NCBI RefSeq assembly: GCF_035046485.1 | Contig: NC_085138.1 | Coordinates: forward strand, 367,353,238 to 367,417,237 | From: Aedes albopictus | Lineage: Eukaryota; Arthropoda; Insecta; Diptera; Culicidae | DNA length: 64,000 nt | Direction: 5' to 3' | Shown here: one piece after another, positions 43,141 through 55,430 of the stretch | Layout of the letters: every line of letters starts with the position of its first letter | Position numbering within the stretch: position 1 is the first letter of the stretch | The notes under the pieces: model-generated | The model's input: only the letters and a program-made list of their open reading frames with translations | What the model was told of the DNA's origin: nothing | Databases searched by the model: none | Position numbers and translations under genes: made by a program

Positions 43141-46100
43141 AATCTGCCAATCTTCCATAAATTCCTTCAATTATTTATCCAGGGATTTATTCGGTTACTC
43201 CTCCAGAAGCTCTGACAGGATGTTTTACTCAAGTAACTTCGAAGATTTCTCTAATAGTTCCTCGACAGATTCCTCCATCATTTTCCTTTCGGATTTCTCC
43301 AGGATTCTTTTTCCAGAAATTCCTTCAAGATTTTCCTTCAAGGATTTTTTTTAAAGCTCCGTCAGATATTTCTCCAGGAGTTCATTAAAAATTTCTTCAA
43401 CGAATCCACTCGGCTGATTCAGGAATTCATTCAGCAGCTCCCTCGAACATTCCTCCAAAAGTACTGTTAGATGTTTCTCTTGACGTTAATTCAACGATTG
43501 GTATGGAAGTTTCTTCTGAGATTCTTTTAAGAATTTATTTCTGAGTTTCCTAAAGGATTCACCTAGGAATTTCTTAATGGTTTCCTCCCGGAATTTATTC
43601 AGGGATTCCTTCAAGAATTCCTCCAGGAATTTTTCTAGGAATTCCTTTAAAGATTTCTCCTGCTATTCTCGTCGAGGATTTTCCCTTTAAGCTCCCTGAG
43701 GGATTTCTCCTGAAATTCTTTGAGGGACTTCACCAAAAATTTCTTCAGGGATTCCTCCGGGTACATTTTTAGAGATTTCTTCACGGACTGTTCCAGGGAT
43801 TTCTCCAGGAACGCTTCAGGGATTCCTCTAAGGTTTTGTTCTTGTATTTCTCCAGAAATTGTATCATGGATTTTCCTGTAATTTCTTTTGGAATTGCTAG
43901 AGAGATTTCTTCATGAGCTCCTTCAGGAATTTCTTCTCTCTGGATAAGGATTTGTCCAGGAACTCCTTCATGGATTTCTCCTGAAACTCCGACATGGATT
44001 TCTGAAGAAACTCCTTCACGGACTGCTCTAAAACTCTGGTAAGATTTCATACGGGACTTTTTCAGGGATTTCTCAAGGAACTCTGCAGGAATTTGCCCTA
44101 GATTTTTATTATTATTGTGTATTTTAACTTATGCCACAATTTGCCCTAGAACTTTTCGTGGGAATTTTCCTGGAATTCCTAGAGGGATTTCTTCGCAAAT
44201 ATCTTCAGGGATTCCTCCTTCAGCGACTCCTTCGGGGTTTCTTATAGTTTTTTTTCTCAATTTCTCTCGAAATTTCTTTTGGGATTTTCCTGGAAATCAT
44301 TGAATCTTGGGTTTGCTTTGATATTTGTCCATCAAGGATGTCTCCATGAACTTCTTAAGATTTTTTGTTCACAAGCACAAAGACGATAGACAATGTAAGA
44401 CAAACTAAACTAGACTAACTAATTGATAACTAATGAATATTTTGAACAAATACAGTTTCCCTTGAAAAAGGCCAAAACCCATGGCCGAAACGTCGGGTAG
44501 AATAAAATAAATCGCCAGTAAATTAAGACTGAGATAGCCGTTTCTACGTAATAACATGCAGTTCCAGTCGAAAAATCCCAAATCTTCGGGAAGCCTTTCA
44601 TGGATTCACGGATTCCTGCAGGAATTTCTCCTTGAAGTTTTGTGCAGTTTTTTCTGAAATCCCTTGAGGGATTTCTTACTTAATTCTTCTAGATATTCCT
44701 GAAGATACGTTTTCAGTGATTTATCCAGAAATTATTACGAAAATTCTTCGGGAATTGCTCTATGAATTTACGAAGAAATTTCTTTTAAGTTTTTTTTTTG
44801 ATTTTTTAAATTGATTTATCCTTTACGGATCCGTCCAGGAAGTCCTTCAGTTTTTTTTCTAATTCCCACTAGGATTTCTCCAGAAACTCCTTTATAACTT
44901 TATACAGAAACTCCTTGATGGAATCCTCCTAAAACTCTTTCTGGGATTTCTCCAGGAGCATTTTACTAGAAATTCCTTTAAGAATTTCTTTCGGAATCCA
45001 TGGAGGTATTTCGAGTTTTTGGTATTTTGAGGTTTTTTTTCATGATTTTTTCGAGGAATTCTTCCCAAAAATCCTTCAAGGATTTCTCTAGGAGTTTCGT
45101 CAGGTATTAAAACAGCAAATGCCTCAGAAATTTCTTTTTGAAATCCTACGGATTTTCCCAAATTTTTCAAGAGATTTCTTCCGGAATTGCTGGGAAGGTT
45201 TTTCAGAAACTCCAGCAGGGATTATTTGAGGAATTCCTTCAGAGATTTCTCCAGGAACTCCATCAGGGATGCTTCTAAGAACCCTTTCATAGATTCCTTG
45301 GAATTCCCCCAAGAAATTCTTTGAAGATTTCTTCAAAAATTGCTGGAGAGCTTTCTTTGTGAATTCATATAAAGGTTCCTCCAGGAACTTCTTTAGGGAT
45401 TTCTCCTAGAACTCCTTCAGGGATTACTCTAGGAAGTTCTTCAGGGTTAACTCCAGGAAATTCTTCACCAGTAACTCTATCAGGGATTGCTCCGGGAATT
45501 CCTTCAGGAATTTCTCCAGGATCTCCCTCAAAGATTTCTTAACGAACTGCTTCATGGGTTCTTTAGAGACTGCTCCAGGATATCTCAGGAATTAATAATA
45601 TTTTTTTTCAGGGATTGATCTAGCAAGTTCTTACAGGGTTTGTGCAGAAGTTTCTCAAAAGCTCCTACAGGGGTTTCTTCTGAAGTTCATTCATAAATAT
45701 CTCCAGAAAATTCATCAGAGATATCTTCAAGAATTTCATCAGGGATTCAATATGTTTTTCATTAAGTTTTTCAGGGATTGCTAGAGGAATTTCTTCTATT
45801 ATTTCTCCTTGAATTTCTTGATTTATTTTTTCTTGAGTTCCTAGAGGGATTTCTCCAGGAAGGTCTTTAGGAATTCCTCCAGGAATCCATTCAGGGATTT
45901 GTGCAGGGCTTCTTCTATAAATTCTTCGGGGATTCCTACTGGGATTTCTCCAGGGATTCTGCCAAAGATTGCCTCAGGAACTTCAGGGATTTCTCTTGGA
46001 ATTCAGAGATTTCAGAGATTTTCCAGGAATTCCTTTAAGGATTTCTTCTCTAGAAATGAATCCAAGTATTTATCCAGAAAATCCTACAGTATTTTTTCTT

Positions 46101-46830
46101 CAGCACATTGCAACTCAAATTCCTTCAGATATTTTTTCAGGAACTCTCATTGGACTTCTGCAGGAACTTATTTGGGGATTCCTCCAGAAACTCATTGAAG
46201 TATTTTTCTAGATTCTTTTTTCTGGAATTGATGAAGAGATTTTTAGGAGCTTCTTCAGGAAATCCTTAAGTTACTCTTTCTGGAATTCCTCCAGAAACGT
46301 CATCTAAGATTCCTATAGGAACTTTTCCAGGGATTCCTTCGGGAATGTCTTCTTGTATTGAATAAGTAATTTCCTCAGGAATTTATTTCAAAGTTCCTTT
46401 AGAGATTCTATTAGAAAATCCCTCAGTATTTTCTACTGTAGTTCATTCAAGAATTCTTTTAGATGTTTACATCCAGAGAAATTTCTCTTGTAATGCTTTA
46501 GAGATTTTTTCCAAAACTCCTCCAGAGACTTCTCCGGGAAGCCCTTCAGGGGTTCCTCAAGACACTCACTATGGGATTCCTTCAGGAATTCTTCCACAAA
46601 TTCCTTGAAGTTCATGAAGTTCATTCAGCGATTTTGCAGGTGGATGTTTTTTTTTTTATTTGTCTAAAAGTTCCATCAGGGATTCATCTATGAGTTCCTT
46701 CTGTGGTTTCTCCAGTAGTGTTTTCTAGGGATTCTTGCATGAGATCGTTCAGGGTCTCTTAGTCATTAATACAAGGATTCCTCTTGGAGTACATTAAAAG
46801 ATTCCTCAAGGAGATTTACTTCGGGATTTT
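43141..46830 (-). repeat. 12-bp GGAATTCC-type repeat block, inverted, largest
   Basis: Same family as at 29230-30880 but in the opposite orientation (GGATTTCTCCAGGAATTCC, TTCCTTCAGGGATTTCTC). It runs for 3.7 kb with one insertion at about 44345-44600. All frames inside are repeat translations. Confidence 0.9.
44345..44600 (+). mobile_element. Short insert with GAAAAAGGCC...CCGAAACGTCGGG motif
   Basis: Non-repeat sequence in the middle of the 12-bp block. The motif AAAAGGCCAAAACCCATGG followed by CCGAAACGTCGGG can pair (GGCC...GGCC) and matches the insert in SINE-B copy 2 near 17250. AATAAAATAAATC follows. Boundaries are approximate and no target duplication was found. Confidence 0.5.
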
Positions 46831-47101
46831 TCTAGGTAAGCTTAGACTTCTTGTAGCAGTGAGCTTTTCAACGACCCATGACAGAATCAAACTCCGACAC
46901 ATTCGGAAACACCTTTCGAATATCACATATACTTTTAAACAGAATTTTGGGAATAGAGTACCTATGTGCCTGCCTCACGATAAACACTGAGAAGCCAGTT
47001 AAGCCGATATGTCAAGTTGCAAGTCTTGAAGAAATTTCAACAATTACAAGATTTTCCGTACCACCGGAAACGATAATTTGAACGAGGTTGATAAATGCCA
47101 A
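46831..47101. other. Unassigned
   Basis: 270 bp between the repeat block and the candidate TIR element. No feature recognised. Confidence 0.35.
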
Positions 47102-47114
47102 CCCAAGTAACACA

Positions 47115-48735
47115 ACTTGTTATAGTAAAGTAAATAATACATGTTTCATACAAACGTCCATGTTTTGTTTCAAATATAGGAAACGTATTTTCGTACACCT
47201 ATAACACCGAAAAAGCGCAAAAAATGGCGGCTTATAAAACATCTTCGATGTTACCGAAGATGTTTTTCAATACATTATTATAACATAAAATTAAGTTTAG
47301 AATATGTTCTCTGCAAACATCGTAAATACTTACTTTTTGCTTGTAGAGAAATCATAAATTATGAAACACACACTGTATAAATAAATGTGACACCTATTAT
47401 GGTGCTATTTGGTCATGGCTGAAAATAATTATTAAGTCTCCCATTTCATTTGTAATTTACTATCTCGATGCTTGATTACAATGACCTTATTCCATGTGCC
47501 ATTCAAAATTTATGGTGATTTAAACACATTCACTCCTCATGAATGCTTGGGCTTTTCATCGGATTTCAAACAACAAGGGAAATTTTTGTCATTTTTCTGA
47601 TTTGTTTGAGAATTTCGAACAAATTTTCAGACATGCAACATGGTGGCTTCATGACACAGAGCCGTAAGGAAGTTTTGGAATGCCATTTTCATTTATGTTG
47701 TATGAACTATGTGCTATTAGAATGTAGATTTTTTAACAAGTATCGATAAGGAAATTATATGATTTTAATAGATGTTTAATTGTTCCAGATGAATAATTAT
47801 TGAGAGAAAAAACTGTAGATAAATCAATTGCTGAAGTGTTAGTATGGAACTTTTTAACAGGCACTGTAATTCATCTGGCCTGATATAGAAAATTTCAAAA
47901 TATTAGATATACGCTCAAATTACATCTTATGGACATCTCAATAACATGTTTCTCGAATACCTTCAAAAATACATTGAAAAAACATCATTGCAACGTATTT
48001 TAAACATTCATTTGCATATCGCATGCATGGATGGGATGTTTGTTCTGGATACCTATTTTGAACAATAATATAACAATAACAAACTAAGTGTGCGATTTAC
48101 GGAGCCAATATTAATAAATTGATATCTAATATTTCGCGGGGTCAATTATAGTGTTTAAACTAGGCTTTTTTGTGAGATTGAGCCGCCACGTATGTAAGTA
48201 TTTAAAGTTTTTATTAGGTAATAATAGGACTGACATTTCGGTGAAGTAAAAAGTGATTCGATTCGCCGTTTCCACAGTCGCCAACCCTTGTAAAGAGTAC
48301 TTCGATACCTGTGTTTATCTGTTAAGCAAACAGCAAAGCAAAAATATGAGTGTTGGATGAGTGTTTATGGCCTAATTTTCGTGTCTTTTTTGTGTAAAAG
48401 ATATTTCATATATTATATTCAAGGGGCAGTGATGTTCATGAAGAGACTGTGAACTGATAAACTTGTACATTAATGTATCCAATACTTAAAAATAACGTAT
48501 TGGTAACATATGTGGGACCAAAGGTTTTAACTATGTTCAGATAATGTTTTACAAAACATCTTTAATTGAAGCAGATGATGATACAAAAATCTTGTACAAT
48601 CAACGTTGAATTTACGTTTTTCAAACTTGTGATGATGTTGATAAGATTGTTTAGAAACTTGTTTTTGTCAAACATAGATAAAACATGATTTCAACACAAG
48701 ATGTGCTCAAATACGATTATAGTACGATACTATAG
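47115..48735. other. AT-rich left interior of the 6.2-kb candidate
   Basis: No gene. Repeated ACATCTT-type blocks (AAACATCTTCGATG, ACCGAAGATGTTTTT, AAAACATCTTTAATTG) form local inverted pairs. The frame at 47543-47749 is not recognised. Confidence 0.4.
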
Positions 48736-50540
48736 ACACATTCTACCGTGACGTTACAACGTTTTGACGCATTCGTAGTCAGATTTTCCTATATAACTCA
48801 TGAAAACGAGCGTAAACCGCAAAATATTTTTTCATATTCGGATTACTTGTAAAATTTCTGATATATTTGACCTATTGAACATTTAGTTTTCATTATAAAA
48901 ACGTGTTCAAAATGCGTATTTGTAGCGTGACGTTACAACGCGCTGGAATCCGACCCTCTCTAACGCGCTACCCACATTTTAAAAAATCTGCTCGGATTTT
49001 TATGATATTCTGATTTTTTTTCCACCATTGAAATTTATTGGTTTGTTCTTCAATTCAATGGAATAAAACGTTTAAATTTCGGAATTGTTTTTGAATAATC
49101 GACTTTTACATTTCGTGACGTTACAACGCCCGTTCAGTTTCAAACAGGGTTCTGCTCGCGTTGTAACGTCACGAAAATGCACATCATGTTAGAATCAGCA
49201 TAATCAGCCAAATTTACCCGAATTTGTGAATATATCATTGCATTATCCTCACTGCTGCAAGGGGAACTTTATTCTATTGAAAATCCGTTTTGTGATAAAT
49301 GGCTCGGACGGCCAAGTTATTGCTATCAATAGTATGAATACTCCTTCATGATGGTTAATGACACCGGCACCCATCTTTGGTTTAGTATCACCCATATTCT
49401 TCTAGTTTTGTTCCAAAGACTAACGCGCTTTCGCACCGCCAGATATTTAAATTTTTCAGCATATAACTCATCACGCCGTTGAGATAAGGCACATTCTACC
49501 GTGACGTTACAACGTTTCTACGCATTCAGTCAGACTTTTCACTATAATTCATAAAAACGACTGTAAACCTCAAAATATTTTATCATATTCAGATTCCTTG
49601 TAAAATTTCCGATAGGTTTGACCTGTTTAACATTTAGTTTTCATTGGAAAATCTTGTTTAAAATGCGTATTTGTAGCGTGACGTTACAACGCGCTAGAAT
49701 TCGACCCCCTCTACCGCGCAACCAACATCTTGAAAAATTTGCTCGGATTTTTATTTTAAACTGAAAATTTCTCCCACCATTGAAATTAATTGGTTTGTTC
49801 TTCAATGCAGTGAAATAAAACATATACATTTCGGATTCGTTTTTGGATAATCGACTTTTACATTTCGTGAGGTTACAACGCCCATTCAGTTTCAAACAGG
49901 GTTCTGCTCGCGTTGTAACGTCACGAAAATGCACATCATTTTTGAATCAGAATAATCAGACAAAATTGTCCGAATTTGTGAATATATTGTTGCTTTATTT
50001 TTACTGCTCCAAGAGCAACTTCATTCTATTAAAAATCCGTTTTGTGATAAATGGCTCGGAGGGCCAAGTTATTGCTATCAGCAGTATGAAAACTCCTTCA
50101 TGAAGGTTAATGGTTCCCATTTTCGGCCACCCATTTTCATCTAATACTAGCTGTCCCGGCAAACGTTGTCTTGCCAAGCTGTGGTGGTTTGACAACTATT
50201 GAGCTCAAAACATCACCGCACTCTAGATTGGTTTTATTCCGATCGTGTTGATTTCCTTCCCAGCTCATGAAAAATCAGTTCCTTGTCAATTTTCTTGCTT
50301 TTCTAGTTGATTTACGTAACTTTTTGTACATATAAACACAGCCACCACGAATATGAATCGAACCGTGCAAGAGGCATGCTGATCGGTTCAGCCGTTCGTG
50401 AGTTTTGTTGCCTCAAAGGGATTTCTAACTCATTTTTACATATATAGATTGTTTCATAGACTAAACCGTTGATATTCATTACTTCGCACCGCCAGATATT
50501 TAGATTTTGCAGCATAAAACTAATCACGCCGTCGAATTAA
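48736..50540 (+). repeat. ~750-bp tandem duplication carrying CGTGACGTTACAACG motifs
   Basis: Copy A (about 48736-49390) and copy B (49487-50148) share order and sequence: ACATTCTACCGTGACG, AACATTTAGTTTTCATT, GTAGCGTGACGTTACAACG, GAATAATCGACTTTTACATTTCG, GTTTTGTGATAAATGGCTCG and ACTCCTTCATG. The leader CGCACCGCCAGATATTT...TCACGCCGT before copy B recurs after copy B at 50487-50540. The offset is about 751 bp. The frames here are not proteins. Confidence 0.85.
50149..50460 (-). mobile_element. TE fragment inserted between repeat units
   Basis: The segment from CTAGCTGTCCCGGCAAACG to TTTTACATATATAGATTG is absent from the equivalent position in copy A, where sequence runs on to GACTAACG...CGCACCGCC. 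So it is an insertion of about 310 bp. It resembles short 3'-end fragments common in mosquito DNA; I cannot name the family, and orientation is a guess. Confidence 0.5.
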
Positions 50541-50649
50541 ACATTTTTTCAATAATTTATGCAATGTCATTGATTCAATTAGAAACGCTTTAAGATGTGC
50601 GAGCAGTTATTGAACCAAAGGCATACCTGAGGATCTACATACCACTTAG

Positions 50650-50850
50650 GGTGAATATATGACGAAGCCACACCTCGAATTTTCAAGAGCACAAATCTGA
50701 AGAACCGAATGTCGGTTTGCGCTGAAAAGTTGATCGATTGGTCACCACCAGCGGGTAACCAATCGATCAACTTTTCAGCTCAAACCGACATTCGGTTCTT
50801 CAGATTTGTGCTCTTGAAATTTCGAGGTGTGGCTTCGTCATATATTCACC
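50650..50850. mobile_element. 201-bp near-perfect hairpin MITE with TTAG duplication
   Basis: Ends GGTGAATATATGACGAAGCC and its exact inverse. Arms of about 90 bp show only a couple of differences, and the loop contains CACCACCAGCGGG. TTAG is at 50646-50649 and 50851-50854. The overlapping frames on both strands (50579-50770 minus, 50709-50951 plus) give nearly the same peptide because of the palindrome, and are not genes. Confidence 0.92.
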
Positions 50851-50929
50851 TTAGGGGCATCAATTTCTGTGATCCAGAGACAAATAGACTTAATTCTGAC
50901 AAAAAAAATCCATCCTATATATGTCAGAG

Positions 50930-52440
50930 TCATAATTACTTAGAGAGTTAGTGTCTTTGGCAAAGTTGTTTGATAAGTCAAAAACTTACATCTGATTTAC
51001 TATTTGATGTGAGATTCAGACACACTGGGCGACGCTTATTAAAAGTTTACAATAGTTTAGAATTTTCCAAAAAGTTTTCAACAAATTTTGATTAGTTAGG
51101 CAACTATTTTTTGGAAAAATCTTTGGGCACAATATAAGAAGGTAGAACATGTTGAATATTTTTTGAATAAATATAAAGCGCATTAGGGTAATTTTCCAAT
51201 TGTTGCACGGCTAAAAATTTGCCAATTGTTGCACACCTCATAAGAATATCATGGAGTGTGCAACAATAGGCGAGTTTTTAACCGTGCAACAATTGGAAAA
51301 TTACCCTATTTTTCAAAATTTCAACTACCACTAGTCAGTTAGAAACATGAACCAAACGGCCTTTAAACTGAAAACTCTTGACAAGACATCAACATTCTAA
51401 AAGTCTAAAGTTTAAGTAATTAGAGTCCCGAGATATATGAGTTTCAATTTCGTAGGTGTTACGTCTGTTTGTCGGTGATTCATGTTATATCGAAAATTGA
51501 TGTAACATTGACGTAATATCCATCCCATATATTTCAAGATCCTAACTATTTAGACAGTTGGTGTCCTCGACAAAATTGTTTGGCTGGTCAAGAACTTTCA
51601 ATTGATGGGTCGTATGATTAGGAGGCGCTAGAGGGCATACACATTATTAGTTTTACTTATCATAGGATCGTGATTAATTGGAAAGATGGTTGCTTCATTA
51701 AAGTTGTTTGGTAGATCACTAGACTTTCAGTTTAATAGCCGCATGGTATTAATTTCTGCCACACAGTGGTAGCAGTTGCAAATTTTCAAAGGCATACCAC
51801 TTTTAATAATTACCCAAAACACATTCAACAAGCCGCAACTTTTTATAAAATATATCAAAAATTATCAAATTTTGACTGATACTTCCTCATCTTGTTATCT
51901 GTAATTTCTACAATTTTGGACTTGGTTGGTTAGCTCTACACAAAGATGGAGCGCTTTGAGCAGAATCGTATTTTTGACTGTGTTCTATTAACTCTTATAT
52001 TTAAGGAATAAGTGAATCAAATCAAATTAAATTTTGAGAGTTAAGAATTATATATTGATCTTTGATTACAATTTGATTTGAATAAACTATGTCCAAAGTG
52101 AATAAAGTTCCAGCTTGTAGAATACTTTTCAAGAAATTCAAACCCCTTGCCTGCTTTTGCAAAATGGAAACTAACGTCTTCTAATGGCAAAATCTCACAT
52201 CTATTGGTAAGTCAACTGCAAGTCCTTTATTTACCAAACAACGTTACCGAAGAAATCGTATTTTTATGTAAAAGGGATCCTGAGATGTATGAAATTTAAA
52301 ATTTGTAAGTTCTCTAGCGCCGCCTGTTGGTGGAACTTTAAATCAAACTGTCCATCAACTGTAAGTCTTTGAACAACTCAATAATTTTGTAGTTTCGTCA
52401 GTGTTTCGCCTGTTGACCACTCATATCACAGAAATTTTCG
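50930..52440 (+). repeat. Diverged ~145-bp array relatives
   Basis: Several units with GTGTCTTTGGCAAAGTTGTT, TTGATAAGTCAAAAACTT and CGCTAGAGGGC or AGCGCCGCCTGTTGGTGG near 51633 and 52315. They resemble the arrays at 39561-42290 and 59020-61480 but have drifted much further. Interrupted by the MITE at 51185-51307. Confidence 0.5.
51185..51307. mobile_element. 123-bp hairpin MITE
   Basis: AGGGTAATTTTCCAATTGTT and the inverse AACAATTGGAAAATTACCCT, arms about 50 bp with TGTTGCACAC blocks. ATT is on both sides (51182-51184 and 51308-51310). Confidence 0.85.
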
Positions 52441-53519
52441 GTTTGAGTGGTATTAGATGACGATTAAAAGTTTTTACATTATTGCAGTACAATTACATCG
52501 TAGATTTTGGCCAAACACCATCTCCCCCGTTCTTCGAAAATCTACGTAGTTTATTAGCCGGCAATGGTACGCAATTTATAAACGATATCTCGAAAAAGAG
52601 CTCATACACAACGAGAACGGAACTGTTTTGAATATAGAACTACGTTTGTCCAATTCAGAAGCCGTCCAAGCCAGAAAGATTTGGTCTTTTCCACAGAATT
52701 TTTTTTCGTGACGTTACAACGCAAACTTCAACCAGGTGAAACTCAGGCTTCCGTGAACCGATTTTCTTTTTTTTAGCTCACTCGAAAGATCTTTTCGAGT
52801 ACAAAGAGCATACAAAATTTCATATTTGTAACGTTTTCCGTATTTGAATAAAATTTAAAAATGTTGATTTTTCGTGACGTTACAACGCAATAAAAACCCA
52901 TACTATGATCAGCCATATTTCAAAGTTGTAAAGTCTTCCGATTAAAAATCTTTTTTTGCTAAAAAATCTACATACATTTATCTACAAATGATGGAATACT
53001 TTTGAAAAATCAGTGTGTTGGTGTTTGAAATACGATGGTTTGGATGAAAAGTGTGCCTAAAAGACTTAAAATCACGATTTTAATGTTAATCTTAATCGTC
53101 GTTCAATTTATATTTATTGTCATACTAATATCATGTCGAATACATTTTTGGATGACAAAAGTAATGTAGAATGTGATAAAAATGTCAAATATGTCATTAC
53201 TCAACTTTGAAAAGTTGGTATTGATGATACGGGGCCCGTAGAATGTGTCTATAACATCTTTTTTAATTTTCATTTTCAAAGATGTTTTCTGTGTTACTTG
53301 GGAATATGGAACATTTGGATCGTTGACATTGCTGTACATTCGCCTGATATCTACACATAGTTGCGAAGGTAAGACTCTCAGTGAATGCGTCATAAACGAG
53401 GTAGGTACATGGTACATGCTGGTAAGTGAACAACAGAGTTACAACGGCTGATAATAACGTCAGTCGTAGAATACTAAAACACCTACTAGGTTTCCATAAG
53501 AAATAATCAAATGCATCAT

Positions 53520-53590
53520 GTATTCACAGAACGCGACAGGACCTACGGTCATGAAACTTGGGATATGCTCGAGGAGGACTTGCGAGCACT
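53520..53590 (+). pseudogene. RTE-like retrotransposon C-terminal scrap
   Basis: YGHETWDMLEEDLRALGVLE is encoded at about 53540-53600 and matches the YGHETW segment of the RTE-like relic at 6005-7414 (read near 6240 there), with the Trp intact. Only about 25 residues are recognisable. Confidence 0.6.
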
Positions 53591-53599
53591 TGGAGTGCT

Positions 53600-55430
53600 C
53601 GAGTGACAAATTCTAAGAGGCCGTTCAAAAACTGCGTAACGACGTAATCCTATTTGGGAGAAGAACGATTTGGCGTAGAACTGTGGACTCAGTCTTTTCT
53701 ATGTAAAGATATTGATTTGAATAATTCAAAATGAAGTTTTGCTTCAGGAGGGCAAGAGTATTTAATTAGGGTTAAGAATGTCTCGGCTATGTGGATCATA
53801 ATATCAATATGTAACCTTACATCTGTGATACGTTTATTTCTGCGGTTACATCGTTTTTCCACTAAAATCCACCTTGCAATATCCGGCAGCTTACCACCCA
53901 TCGATCAACCCAAACCAGCTCTTTATAAAACTTCGTAACTGCCGTTATCGTCCGGTGGACCCATAACAGTAAGGTGTATTTTCACGAAACGATACAACCA
54001 ACTAAAATGCCAGCGCAACGCTGTGCGTGGAGAAATTGACAAAAATGGTTAAAATAATCGCAGAGTTGACAGCCAGCAGCGTTGGTACTGCTCTACCGCA
54101 CAAAAAAAAAAACCAACGCACCATCGCAACAATGTTGAACCCGCTCGGTACCCTGATAAGAAAGTTGATTTTTTGGTCTTTTTATGACTATGATGCAGGA
54201 TGTGTACGGGGAGCGAGCACGTGTAACCCGAAAGGTGCTAAACTTGATCGGATTGAGGAGAAATTATGCGCCATATTTCTTCGCTCGGTGCATTGGCCAG
54301 CAGCTGTCCGTCCGTCCCGAGCATTAACAGTTTATTTTCAATAACCAATAAGCAAGACCAAACAGTAAATTATTCATAAACGTTCTCCGACAGCACTCGG
54401 CGTCAGAACTCCGAGGAGATCGATGTCCTTCAATCACTAATTATATCATCATCAGCGTACCCCGGAAAACCGGTCCGGGTCAAATCAATTTTCGTCGAGG
54501 ACAGCTTTTTGAGTGTTAGTAGGGCAAACTGTAAATTTTAATCAAGAACCGGATTCTCGTCCTCCAGGAGCCCGGTTCTAGTGATTGCGCGGACGGACAC
54601 CGATGACGCCAGAACCGCGAGGAAAAAAAGCTGAGAAGAATCTCAAAAACCGAAAAATTTCTCCCGGTTTTCTTCATTTACGGACCCGGCAGTTCCACGG
54701 GGCATTGGCCGGTACTTGTCCCAGTGGGCGAAGACAAAAAGAAAATCAACGACAATGACTACTTTTACTGCCTTCTGTTACGCACACGGTTCGCTGCTGC
54801 ATATACAAGTACGTACCTACTTACAACCTGTATGAATATCCAATCAATGTATGCAAAAATCTGATAATTTATTTTCTCCTGCAAGTACCCACCAGCCCCG
54901 GGTCCAAAGTACTGCTCACATATGGTCTCAGAACCTCGAAAAAAGAAGTCCCAAAACTGCGCATAATGATGCTCACTGAGCAGCAATTACCCCTTTACAT
55001 TGTTATTAATTTTAATTCATTCAATCTCGTCCGTCCATGCTCTGTGGAGTCCCATGGCCTGGACCACATTACCTCTGCGTTCCGCCCGATTGCTGGATGA
55101 AAGATTGCCGGGGTCGCGAACCGATAATTTTCCGGTGCCACTGATTTTTTGCCTCCGATAATGTCCTTTGCGGCGTTGACCCGCACCGTTCTGTGTGAGC
55201 TGGAAATATGGATGCCAGATTTATGAATAAAATTTCACAGTTATGCACAATCAGCTGAAAACTTTGTACTTTTATAATATCATAATGTTTCGTTTTTGTC
55301 AATGTGGTTAGTCATTTTCAGTTGGTAAAAAGAGGAATCGTGAGAAAGTCGGAAATTTTTCTTTTTGCATACAATTTTGCCACTTTTGAATAGTTCAATC
55401 CTATGCTACTTTGTCTGCTACTTTACTGGT
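53600..55430. other. Unassigned, mostly single-copy-looking stretch
   Basis: No repeat of the window matches, apart from GGCCGTTCAAAAACTGCGTAA near 53621, which resembles one MITE arm. The plus frame 54027-54344 (105 residues) and several minus frames have no recognised domain. 54400-54700 is moderately GC-rich. Candidate host DNA. Confidence 0.4.

Larger units (their letters stand above)
47102..53302. mobile_element. Candidate 6.2-kb TIR element, no transposase seen
   Basis: CCCAAGTAACACA at 47102-47114 is inverted exactly as TGTGTTACTTGGG at 53290-53302. Near both ends lies AAACATCTTYGA in the same inward orientation (47240 region and 53270 region). The core of the end, CCAAGTAAC, is also the end of the 275-bp MITE at 22824. 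The interior is AT-rich and contains a ~750-bp duplicated unit, the GTGACGTTACAACG motif series and two MITEs, but no recognisable protein. Flanks share only AA, so a true target duplication is not shown; the two ends could belong to separate elements. Confidence 0.45.

Noticed and set aside
42766..43170. 134-residue minus-strand gene
   Set aside because: No known domain, and its start lies in the 12-bp repeat block; likely chance.
50579..50951. Two overlapping proteins with a shared segment on opposite strands
   Set aside because: Both derive from the arms of the 201-bp palindromic MITE.
47102..53302. Polinton/Maverick element
   Set aside because: Size and TIR position invited the idea, but no integrase, polymerase B, ATPase or capsid frame is visible, and the duplication is not 6 bp.
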